Assembly: GCA_036244855.1 (NCBI GenBank)
Contig: BQKZ01000889.1
Coordinates: forward strand, 54,375-118,374
DNA length: 64,000 bases
DNA from: Temnopleurus reevesii
Taxonomy: Eukaryota; Echinodermata; Echinoidea; Temnopleuroida; Temnopleuridae
Direction: 5' to 3'
Shown in pieces: positions 46,061-55,927 of the stretch. The notes below the pieces were generated by a model. It was not told the origin of the DNA. It was given only the letters and a program-made list of their open reading frames with translations, and made no database searches. The position numbers and the translations under genes are program-made. Positions within the stretch are counted from its first letter, which is position 1, and each line of letters begins with the position of its first letter.

Positions 46061-47580
46061 TAGAGCCAAAGGGTAATGTTGCAGGAAACCATCAGAATAG
46101 TTATAATTTCATTGAAGCGTGTTCTTCTAAAGAATTATGTTGCATTTTGATAGGATTGTAATTATCTTCTTTCCAACATGAGAAGGAAATGAAAAATAAC
46201 ATAACCTACAGTGACAAAATCTCAGTGTTATGTAAAATTTTAAGAATGAGACTTGTAATTCTTTGGTATATATTTTTTTTTTCATGCATCATTTCAAGAT
46301 TCAATGAACTTCCATGCTGACCTGTGGCTTCATATTTTAATTTGTTCAACTAGCTTAATTTAACTTCAATAAAATAACTTATAAGTTAACCACAAAGTAT
46401 AATGAGAAGAAATAGGAAAGGCTTACTTCAAAGTTACAAATAAAAAGTAATAATTAGTAATGACATAATTACATATGCAAGAAACAACCATCTACACATT
46501 CTAATGAATTCGAGATCAGAGTATCTGGATCTTTTGATTTTTAAGAAGGTCTTAGCAATAATTGTTTATGCCCCAATTTATCTCAATGGACGTTGAGGGC
46601 ATCATTTCAATAACATTCCAACATTCTTCATCAGCTGGTGATGGCATTATTGAAATATATATATTCTAACATTTCAAGAATTTTGTCGAATGCTGATAAT
46701 TTTGACTAATTTCATACTGGCATAGAGTGTTCTTAATTTGCTCACTTTTCTAAAAAGAAGTTTATATATTTTTATTAAAAGTTAATCATATTAGTCTACA
46801 AGGTACTTTACAAGTGATAGAATATGATTATTTATGGAGTGAAGAAAACAAGAAATGTGCAAAAATTTCTCTGACAAAGGACATTCCACCTATCTCTGAG
46901 TATATTACAGTTGCATATTAATGCTAAAACGATAGCGTAATAGTGTATTATCTATTTTGATATAGATGGTAAGTCAATACACGAAAAGTTATTACTTTAG
47001 AGTTATATGTAATATTGTAAAAATGTTTTGAGCCACATTTGGAAAAATAAATTCATCTGAGGAGACTTCCATAATTGATAAGAATATCTTACATCGATAT
47101 GAATATCTTTAACTGATAACTATATGCATTGATACCCTTAATGGACAATATTGTATATAAAGAAACCTTATGAAGTAATAAGTTTTATTATTAGTTCAAT
47201 ATAATTTGTGTGTGTTTGCTCATAAGCTTGTATTACATCTCAAGTGGACTATTTGAATACAATATGGCTTCAGTGAAACTTCCATTTCCGGATCTATTTC
47301 ATTATAGATGTAGTGTCAGAGAAGATTATGTATGACCTCGGTGTTTGAAGCTCTAGATGAATGAAGATCAAAGCATGATACTTAATTGTATTGATCATGT
47401 TGATGTGATTAAATGAAGGCTTAGTCTTAAGAAAGTAGAGTGTTTAAGAAATAGATTAACACCCTCAGATGATTGAAGCCATACTTTTTATAAATGATGC
47501 GTATTAGAAATTAATTTGAAGACCCAATTTAAGTCAAATGACTGAGGTTAATAAGAGTATTACCATAACAGAGATGCCAA
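46061..47580. other. AT-rich stretch, nothing recognised
   Basis: About 1.5 kb without recognisable gene, repeat or structure. Confidence 0.6.
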
Positions 47581-47768
47581 CTGTTCTAGAATATGCATGA
47601 GGTGTATTTGCATGTACATTCAAGGCTTTAATCACAAGTGAATTGCTGAGAGTATGATCATTATTGTCATATTAGTTCTCTCTTTTGTTCATCTCATGCA
47701 TTATTCATATGTTTTAAGCTTGACCTCATGCATATTCAAGAGGTGTTAGCATCCATGCTATGGTTGCT

Positions 47769-47835
47769 TAATCCTGCAGTGTTAATCCCTTTCTAAGATG
47801 GGATCATGACACCAGGGATTATCACCTCTTAATCC
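47769..47835. promoter_or_regulatory. Cluster of four TAATCC (Otx-type) motifs
   Basis: TAATCC occurs at 47769, 47783 and 47830, and its complement GGATTA at 47816, i.e. four in 67 bp. TAATCC is the established core site for Otx/bicoid-class (K50) homeodomain proteins, important in early sea urchin development. A perfect octamer-type ATTTGCAT lies upstream at about 47608. No function is shown; this is a motif count. Confidence 0.35.
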
Positions 47836-48142
47836 AATTAGGCATTGTGATGTAATAAATAGAAGCCATATTTGTGAAGTCAGTTACAAAATTAAGATTG
47901 CAGCAGATTTTCTTCTCTAAGTTAGGAAATCTTTGTAGTTGATTACGTTTTGGTATCTATCTTCCATTCTCAATAAAAGTGTAACTCAAATTATAGATTT
48001 TATTGTATGCATTATTTTTGTATATATTAGAGGCTGGATATCACGGTCCCTACGCACATGGGAGACACTTAGCTGATGCTAATGCATGCAAGCTAAATAC
48101 ATTCAGTTTAGCCAAGTATCTTTCCTGCTTATTTCTGCTTAT

Positions 48143-48316
48143 AACACAATAAACTATTTCCGAAAAGTTAACTAAAACGCAGACAATAGGTCCGTTCACC
48201 GTGTATTCAACCCTGCGGACACAACAATGACAAGCCGGTACCAAATTCAATAGCATTACAAAGGAGCATTGAAGTTGCGTTCGACTTAACTTTTCGAAAA
48301 TACTTTATATCATGTT
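48143..48316 (+). mobile_element. MITE family C (174 bp), full copy
   Basis: Ends AACACAATAAACTATTTCCG and, from the right, AACATGATATAAAGTATTTTCG form terminal inverted repeats. The interior shares AATAGGTCCGTTCACC, CCTGCGGACACAACAATGACA and AGGAGCATTGAAG with 44073-44250. Noncoding. Confidence 0.8.
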
Positions 48317-48451
48317 TTATATGGATCACGAGATATATTCATTTTACCCTTGGCATATATGTTTAATATTATCTCAGAAATGTGATTGAGATTTAACATT
48401 GATGTTCTCTCAGTGGACCACTTCTCTGAAACGCCATTCACACATATCTAA

Positions 48452-48582
48452 AGCCCCGGTCACATAGGACCCCGGAAGCAACACGATTCACCCCGACTCT
48501 TTGTTAATTCACAGTTAACTGCCTCAGAACAAACGAGTCAGGGTGAACCGTGTTGCTTCCGGGGTGATATGTGACCCGGACT
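48452..48582. mobile_element. Harbinger-like MITE (131 bp) with TAA target duplication
   Basis: Arms of about 47 bp (AGCCCCGGTCACATAGGACC.. and, in reverse, AGTCCGGGTCACATATCACC..) flank a 35-bp loop. TAA is present on both sides (48449-48451 and 48583-48585). A 3-bp TAA/TTA duplication is the mark of PIF/Harbinger elements. It is almost wholly palindromic and noncoding. Confidence 0.75.
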
Positions 48583-49120
48583 TAATGTTCATCCAGTATT
48601 TAGCCAGTGAACATCCAGGAAATAGAAGTCTGATATTGCACTTGGACTGTTTTCCCATCAATTTCTATTGTCTTGATCTATTGTCTGAGACAGCTAGAAA
48701 AAAAATCTGATCGGTAACCGTCTGTTCACTGTATATTCGTGAATTGGGTATTAATCAAAACATACCTCTTTCTTAAGAAATATATTTTCACATCTTACTT
48801 TGAGTAAATTTATCTTCTTTTCTTCTGTTTCCTCGACACCTCTGACTAGGTAACTGGAGAGCAAGCGTGTTTAAACCATATGTATTATTATCATTATTCA
48901 TGATGCACGCTCCTAGCTCAGAGCCAGGGCATTATTACACATTAGGGCGATGGATGAGACTGTACGAAAAGACAATAGAGGTTAGGGTGGGTGTTTTTAT
49001 TAGAAAGCTGTCCATTGGAAAGGTTAATGTCTCCATAAGAAAGAAATCGAGAGAAGAACCCATTAGATGTTTCCTTTGAGAAGGCATCCACTGGCCTAGA
49101 TGCTGTCAAGCCTAAAATAA
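48583..49120. other. Short stretch without a supported gene
   Basis: The plus-strand frame 48867-49079 (70 codons) is unrecognised. There is no other structure. Confidence 0.45.
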
Positions 49121-49706
49121 CTAACGACAGCGTCTGGATGCCCTTCGGTCTGTCGGGCCTGCTGCGAGCAACCTGCTGTGATTAAAGCATTCATACTGCA
49201 AAATGTCATAGTGAATCTATGGTCAAACCTGCCTATAAGGACCAAATAATGGGAAAAAGAATAGAAAGCTAACGGCAGAGTCTGGATAACCTTCAGCCTG
49301 TCAGGCCTGCTAAAGTTTAAACATTCACACTGCAAAATATTGCATTGAATCTCTGACCACACCTGCCTATAAAGGCCACTCAAAGAGAAGGGGAAAAGGT
49401 ATTGGAGAAGGGAGAACATAGCTAACGAAAGCGTCTGAATGCTCATCAGCTTGTTAACATTGTTGATCAACTAATCCATTCACACTTCAAAAATTCCATA
49501 GAGAATCTCTGGCTAAACCTGCCTATAAAGGCCGCATAAACGGAAAAAGAATAAGTAATTAAGGACAGCGTCTGGATGCCCTTCAGCTTGTAAGGCCTGC
49601 TGTGTGCAACCTGCTGTGTCTGAAGCATTTACATTGCAAAGTGCCATGGTGAATCTCCGGTCAAACCTGCCTATAAAGGCCACGTTAGAGAAAATAACAT
49701 TGTGGT
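49121..49706. repeat. Four-unit minisatellite (137-153 bp) containing the MITE-D phrase
   Basis: Units start at 49121, 49269, 49422 and 49559 with CTAACGACAGCGTCTGGATG or variants. Each holds CATTCACACTGCAAAAT-like and TCAAACCTGCCTATAAAGGCC phrases. The second phrase is the same as the end of MITE family D. The units are diverged (units 2 and 3 lack AGCAACCTGCTG). The minus-strand frames across it are repeat translations, not a gene. Confidence 0.75.
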
Positions 49707-50062
49707 CACTGAAGAATGGTGAAAGCTCAAACATTCACATTGCAAATTATCATCATGTAGGTATAGTGAAACCAAGAAAGAAAAGAAAAAAATGGTCCCT
49801 GTATAAAAAGATTGACAATCTAAGTCGTTTGACATCACATTTTTGTTGAACATCACATTTCTCTTCAAATGGAAATAAGTCAGATGGCCAGTATACAGAG
49901 GTGACCATTATAAGCAGGTAGTTTTGGTTAATACTGAACTGACTAACCTCCACCAGACCTAGGAATTCATACAGAGAATGGCCAAAGACAGACAGCAAGG
50001 GAGAGCTTTAAATTTGTTGTTGCCCTACATGCCAAAAGGCATAACAGACAGAAACTTATATT
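49707..50062. other. Trailing partial unit and plain sequence
   Basis: CTCAAACATTCACATTGCAAAT near 49727-49748 looks like a fifth, truncated unit. The rest is unremarkable. Confidence 0.4.
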
Positions 50063-50346
50063 AAATAATAAATGCAATTTATATAGCGCACGTATCCACT
50101 CTGCTGAGTGCTCAAGGCGCTTTACATTGTTATTACCCTGGCTTTAGCCCGGCAGCCATCCGCGGCGCACTTGGCATTTCAAGGAATAAATATTCCTGCC
50201 AGGTACCCATTCACCTCACCTGGGTTGAGTGCAGCACAATGTGGATGAATTTCTTGCTGAAGGAAATTGACGCCATGGGTAGGATTCGAACTTACGACCC
50301 TCTAGTTGAAAGGCGAGAGTCTCTACACCACTACACCACGGCGCCT
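50063..50346 (-). mobile_element. tRNA-derived SINE (family A), best-preserved body
   Basis: Minus-strand copy with head (AGGCGCCGTGGTGTAGTGG in reverse), B box (AAGTTCGAATCCTACCC), CAACCCAGGTGAGGTGAATG body, GCCGGGCTAAAGCCAGGG and the AAGGCGC / TATATAAATTG tail. The anticodon-arm region differs from other copies (AGAGACTCTCGCC). Confidence 0.85.
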
Positions 50347-50428
50347 GAGCTGTGTCTAGGTTCCTGTTTTTAGAACCAGGATCCTTGAAAGACGAGTGAA
50401 TATGTCACAAATGGTACTCTATGTAACA

Positions 50429-50519
50429 TACAGTCAAACCTGTCTTAGCAATCACCTGTCTACAGTAGCCACCTTTCTGTTTCTTCTGGATGGCCACTAT
50501 AGAGAGGTTTTATTGTATT
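50429..50519. mobile_element. MITE family D, compact 91-bp copy
   Basis: It begins ACATACAGTCAAACCTGTC and ends GAGAGGTTTTATTGTATTT. In between are CACCTGTCTACAGTAGCC and GGCCACTATAG. The two halves are inverted relatives. Confidence 0.7.
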
Positions 50520-50779
50520 TGCCCAATGCTTAGCACAAAACTTGTCGTCTGAATGCTTGTACCCTCGCTTTGTCTCTCGCTACATTTAAATTCCAAAATC
50601 TAGTTCTATGCTGCAGGTGATGTGATGTAAGATAGAGACCCTCAATGCATATTTGCTAACCTAGTAATTATCCAAGGATTGACTGACATGAATTTTTCAT
50701 TGTATTGTCATCACCCATGACCATCGTTTGATTATGTTGCGCTTTTTTTAGATCATTCTTTCCATTGAGTCAAGAAATC

Positions 50780-50815
<36 letters not shown>

Positions 50816-51131
50816 AGTAATGGTAAGAATGATAACCCAGGGGAGACTCTTCAGCTCTAATGAACTTTACTCTCAGTAGTCCAGCAGTAACATAAAGCTA
50901 TTATGATAATAATAATGAAACACTTTTATATAGCGCATAACACAATCATGCGAAAGTCCCTAATCGCTTAAAAAAACATAGAAAGAGAGAAAGAAGTCAG
51001 AGGAACTGGGATTATCAGTAGATTAGTTTTTAAAGAGATATGTTTTCAAGTTTGTTGGATTCAGGCATGCAACCATACAATATATAATTGTGTGCACTCC
51101 CTGGGGAGTATTCCAGCAGGGTGATTTTGGC
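50520..51131. other. Stretch with a decayed SINE tail
   Basis: AATAATAATGAAACACTTTTATATAGCGCATAAC at about 50908-50941 is a SINE tail on the minus strand. A possible remnant of the body is at 51264-51360 (GTAGAGTGCAGCACAATGTG, GCACCACTACACTT), but the spacing is too long for one intact copy. Otherwise no gene. Confidence 0.4.
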
Positions 51132-51210
51132 AACCTTTTGACTACTGAAATCTATAATTCCCATATGTTATGTGCAGGGACTAAACCAGTTCCAGTAGTC
51201 AATGAGTTAA
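51132..51210. mobile_element. Very short MITE family E (79 bp), copy 2
   Basis: It starts AACCTTTTGACTACTGAAAT and ends TTCCAGTAGTCAATGAGTTAA. It lies inside the decayed SINE-like region, so it may have inserted there. Confidence 0.65.
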
Positions 51211-52733
51211 GACACTCGATGCTCAATTGACCACAGTGGTCACTTCCAACTGGTTCCGAATCACATCCGGGTAGAGTGCAGCACAATGTGCATTAATTTA
51301 ACAAAAGGAAATTAATGTCCTTACAGGGTCAAGTGCCTTGGACTCAGCACCACTACACTTTAATGTTTCAATGATATTTTATTTATCCATCAAGTGTTGT
51401 TTTATATGGAAGGTAGAAAATTAAGATTTATTCACAAATATATTCCACATTCTACAATGAAAACCCGAAAGAATAAATCAAGTAATCTATACAAACTATT
51501 TTTCATTGGAATGGATTAAATGCATCTTACAATAATTATCACAATAAACCATTGAACCACTGAACTGCAGAATGGATGTATGTGATATTTTACATTAATT
51601 TAATTTGTATAACTGTATATTCTTAATTACTGTCCACGAATCACTGTATATACTTTTGTCTTGTTCTAATATACCGGTTATCTTCTAACAGCTATTCTTC
51701 CAAATTGTTTGTCTATATTCTTTCCATCTATACATTGTTTTGTAGTGTTTTGTTTGATTTGAAGTGATTTGTTTGAGTGATTATGCATGATAAATAACAT
51801 GTGAATGTTGTTTTAAGGTGTTCTTATCATACACCATATCAATATTCAAGCAAATACAGCAATATGTAATATGTCAGAATAGTCTATAGGCAATATATGC
51901 CTCATGCACATTTTGCTATACTTTGAACTTATGGAGTTTCAAGGAAATACCGTAAGGCACATGAAAATAATGTAATAATCCATTGTCCCAAAATCCCTTG
52001 ATTTTAAAAAGGTAAATTCCCTTTTCATTTTTATTGTTGCCAGGCTATATCACATGCCTTTTAATTGCTTGATTAATACCACAATCAACAAAACAAAGTG
52101 TGACGAGATTTGTTTCGAACTAATTTCACTCTCACATCATTAAAGCATGACATGATAAGCGATTAACTCCCAGTGGTCACTATGTTTAGTCCCAAACACT
52201 GCCCTACTGCAAGCAATCCGTGAGGGACGACCTGCTCTAACTCTCTATGGCTTAAGATTGCTTGAATGCATTGTGAAAAGATATTAATTTCTTTTCAAAA
52301 CTACATTTGCTTAGTTTATCATTGGAAGTATGATCTTTAAAAAAATGTCTACTACTTCCTTGTTGGAGAAACTCATCGTCTTGTACTCTGTAACCTTTAT
52401 ATGATGTATAGAAATATATAGATATATATATATATATTGTATGTGTGATAGAGATGGTGTTGGTCATATCAAATTTCAAAACTGATTATGATTAAAAGTT
52501 ATATGTGGTGACGAGATTTGTTGCTGTTGGCATATAAGTGCTAGGGTCTGAGAAAAGTCTTCTGATCATCTTGAAATCTGATAGATTTATGACAAAGATT
52601 ATTCTGATGATTATGAAAATATTATTTCGTATTAATGACATTGATTTAGATGACAATGATAATAATTATAGTAATGAAAATAATGATGATTAATAATAAT
52701 GGCCATGATGGTGAGATGTGTTACCTTTAGCAT
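51211..52733. other. AT-rich stretch without a supported gene
   Basis: It holds the SINE-like remnant 51264-51360 and a TA microsatellite at about 52423-52437. No gene is seen. Confidence 0.5.
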
Positions 52734-52813
52734 TTAACCCATTGACTACTGAATTCTGTAATACCCATAAACTTTGTGTAGGGACTACCCTGTTCCAGTA
52801 GTCAAAGGATTAA
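52734..52813. mobile_element. Very short MITE family E (80 bp), copy with TTAA at both ends
   Basis: TTAACCCATTGACTACTGAA at the left; in reverse from the right, TTAATCCTTTGACTACTGGA. This is the most complete copy. The TTAA at both termini fits a TTAA-targeting parent. Confidence 0.7.
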
Positions 52814-52849
52814 GTGCTAGATTCTGGGACAGTCTCCTGGTCATCTTGA

Positions 52850-53115
52850 AAGCTGACAGATTTATGACAAATATAATTTTGATGATGTTGATGATACATG
52901 ATATTGATAATAATGACAGTGATTATAGCAGGGATGATGATGATGATGAAAACAAGAATGGTAATAATAATGATCATGATAATAAGAATGAGGCAGAGGA
53001 GAAGGAGGAGAATAATTAGAAGAGTCATAAACTAAGAGTGAAAAAAGGAAGAGGAGAAGAAGGAAGATGTATACAAAGGAGACAAAGTAGAAGAAAGGAA
53101 AAAGAAGGATGAGAG

Positions 53116-53153
<38 letters not shown>

Positions 53154-53275
53154 AGGGAAGGAAAAGAGAGAAGAAGAAGAAGAAGAAGAAGAAGAAGAAG
53201 AAAAAAAAAGCAGAAGTAGAAGTAGAGGAAGAAGATGAACAGGAGGAGGAGGAGGAAGACAAATTTGAAGATATG
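52850..53275. repeat. GATGAT/AAT-rich then GAA-rich purine tract
   Basis: ATGATGATGATG-type repeats (to about 52990) pass into a long purine run with AAG/GAA repeats at about 53120-53210. Frames such as Asp/Asn/Glu-rich 52774-53019 are repeat translations. GAA tracts can form triplex structures. Confidence 0.8.
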
Positions 53276-53818
53276 AATTTTGGTTTGGATTAGTGGATTG
53301 ACTGTAGGTTGATAAGAATTAAGAAAAGAAGAAAATTAGATGGAATATAAAACTTATCTGCCTGAGTTATAGACCAAGAACTTTCTCATTTACTGGTGGC
53401 TCTTGCAATTATTCCATAGATTTTTCTTTAATTTATTGAACTTAACTTCATTGAATAACAAATATTTCATTAAAACAAAAAGCATTTGATAATTTCTCAT
53501 GTGATCATGAGATAGTATTTATGAGTCATTGTTGTATTTCCTTCAGGTCTGCTTCATGACCTGAGATGTCAAACCTGATTTCCGCAAAAAAATACTTCAA
53601 CGTTTCACCTTCAAGAAATTATTCAGCAATTATGGAATGAAACTCAAGAACTTAACAGAATTGCATTGTCGAGACACTATTTAGTTGCATGGAAATCTTG
53701 TGTATTGCAGTTATTTTCTTTGTCTGATTTCGTCCCCATCATTGTCTTAAAGACTGCACCCATGGGGTGGATATGTATACGTCAGAATACTTTTTTTTTT
53801 AATTCAGAACAAAATCTA
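53276..53818. other. AT-rich stretch, nothing recognised
   Basis: No gene or repeat is recognised. Confidence 0.5.
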
Positions 53819-54060
53819 TAATAATAATAATATTTCTTATTTATCCAGGGTAACCACTTTCAGCTTTGATCTGTTCTTTCAGCGGGCCCTGTATAACATA
53901 TATTTATTATTACCCATCTCTATTCTTACATGCAGAGGGCCTGGCAAGAAGGTAGATTATCCCATTTTTATAAGTCTTTGGTTTGACTAGGCTGGGGTTC
54001 GAACCCATGACCTCTGGTCCATGGGGTAAATGTTTTACCACTGAGCCACACATGTCTGGA
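53819..54060 (-). mobile_element. tRNA-derived SINE (family B)
   Basis: On the minus strand the head has an A box (TGTGGCTCAGTGGTAAAAC) and a perfect B box (GGGTTCGAACC, complement of 53996-54006). The body ends GAAAGTGGTTACCCTGGATAAATAAG and an ATT tail. The head differs from family A, so this is a separate tRNA-derived family; its tail is also found at 45318 and, weakly, at 7938. Both Pol III boxes look intact. Confidence 0.8.
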
Positions 54061-54840
54061 CACAGAGTGCCAATTGTCCTATAATTCAGATAAGGAAAAA
54101 AGTGAGACAGAAAAGTGAAATGTGAACAAGCATATAAGTTATTATGCTCCTGATTCGCATGACAAATATTATTTTATTTCACCAAAATCAGCACAAACAA
54201 GTGCAAAGGCGAAAGTTGGCAAAAGTCTGCAAAATATATTTTATCATAAGGATTTGACTGTCATATTACTCATGAAAAAATCAAGCAATCTTATTTCTTA
54301 CTTATATATAAAAACCTATATTAAACATAAATGGGAATACATTGTCTTTATCAGTTGTTGTTAAACACTAGTATTAACAAATTTATAGATAAGGCCTATT
54401 GGGCAAAATGATTGCCATTATCTTATAACAATACATTGATCATGTATTTTACTTTCATTTCTCTCTTTGAAGGTGCTTCAAATAATATGCAATACCTAAT
54501 GCTGCAGTCAGCCATTTCATGAATAAATTTCCATGAAAATATCTCTCTACACCCACCTCTATTTCGATGAAACTAATAACGTGATATATATTGCATGGTT
54601 TGGAGAATTTTGCTCTTGAAATAATTTCCAATATCATTCCCGTTCATATTTAATCCTTTCTCTCGTTCTCTCTCTCTCTCTCTCATTTTCTCCCCTTTTC
54701 TCTTTCTTTTCTCTTCCTTAAATCTCCATTAACACCAAGAGATGGACATGTGTACAATAAAATGTGTTCTATACAAGTAGTCATTATTATTATTATTATT
54801 ATTATTATTGTTATTATGATACCAGAAGGCTGGTCACTGC
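54061..54840. other. AT-rich stretch with microsatellites
   Basis: A plus-strand frame at 54122-54364 (80 codons, starting MNKHISYYAPDSHDKYYF) is unrecognised. CT repeats at 54661-54682 and an ATT repeat at 54782-54812 follow. No gene is called. Confidence 0.4.
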
Positions 54841-54894
54841 TTTGCGCAAGCGCAAAATTGAAGCCGTACAATATGGCTTAATATTGTACGGCTT
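54841..54894. repeat. Two hairpins in series
   Basis: TTTGCGC and GCGCAAA (54841-54856) pair around 2 nt. Directly after, 54861-54874 and 54881-54894 pair perfectly over 14 bp (AAGCCGTACAATAT) around GGCTTA. ATT repeats lie on both sides. It may be a small foldback element. Confidence 0.7.
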
Positions 54895-55431
54895 AAAACT
54901 CTCATATAGATAATAATTATTATTATTGTACGTACCAATCTCTCTATTCTCTATGATGTTCAAATTGACTCAAATACCCCCTCCCCCTCCTTATAGTCTT
55001 TTTTTTAATTGGCTGATTCTTATAGATTTTGAAGATGAACAAAGTAAATATCAATGTAGATTGCTTGCATTTCTTTTCATTGAGATACAGAGGGTGTCAT
55101 TTTTCATAGAGCTTTGAATGTGTGACTTTTCTGATCAAATACGTCCTAATCAATTAGTAAATTGGGTAGATCATATTACTAGTCAAGTGCAAGTCTGACT
55201 TGCGGGTTTCTACAAAATTTATTTCAATCGCTTTTGTGCTTGGGCAAATGATTTGCTTGCCAATGAAAAGTTGCTGCTTATGCTAATTCCTTTGGTTTAA
55301 GGTAGTCAGGCATAGAATACACCTCATGTCAAACCTCTTGTTGAAGCTTCTGGCCAATAAATTTTAAACAAATTTAAAAGACTAGGCAATATGACCCGTT
55401 GTTGTGACAGAAGGGGGGTGGTGAGGGGGGG
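54895..55431. other. AT-rich stretch, nothing recognised
   Basis: No gene or known repeat is seen before the minisatellite. Confidence 0.5.
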
Positions 55432-55927
55432 TCCAAATCGGTCCAGGGAGTCCGGAGATATAAAAAATTGACCTTTGACCCTAGTGACCTTGACCTTTCA
55501 CAAAACCAGCCCCTCAAGGGCAATTCTGGGGTTCCCCTACATACACCCACCAAGTTTGGTCCAAATCGGTCCAGGAGTCCGGGAGATATGAAAAATTGAC
55601 CTTTGATTGACCTTTGACCCCAGTGACCTTGACCTTTCACAAAACCAACCCCTCCAGGGCAATTCTGAGGTTCCCCTACATACACCCACCAAGTTTGGTC
55701 AGGATCGGTCCAGGGAGTCCGGAGATATGAAAAATTGACCTTTGATTGACCTTTGATCCCAGAGACCTTGACCTTTCACAAAACCAACCCCTCAAGGGCA
55801 ATTTTGGGGTTCCCCTACATACACCCACCAAGTTTGGTCAAGATCTGTCAAAGGACCTCGGAGGAGTAGGGGAACAAACAGACAAACAGACAGACAGACA
55901 GACAAACCTTTCTCAAATTATAGTATG
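55432..55927. repeat. Three-unit minisatellite with GACA tail and nuclear-receptor half-sites
   Basis: Units at 55432-55559 (128 bp), 55560-55698 (139 bp) and 55699-55837 (139 bp) are close copies; unit 1 lacks 11 bp (one TTGATTGACC block). A partial fourth unit changes into GGACCTCGGAGGAGTAGGG and a CAGACAGACA run (55872-55906). Each unit contains TTGACCTTTGA and GTGACCTTGACCTTTC. The latter reads TCAAGGTCA on the other strand. The frames on both strands (55374-55685, 55746-55928) are translations of the repeat. The GACA end suggests a mobile element with an expandable middle. Confidence 0.8.

Noticed and set aside
49096..49734. Minus-strand protein with repeated GLYRQV motifs
   Set aside because: The repeated residues are the translation of the four-unit minisatellite.
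53032..53262. Ser/Phe-rich minus-strand protein
   Set aside because: It is the complement of a GAA repeat.
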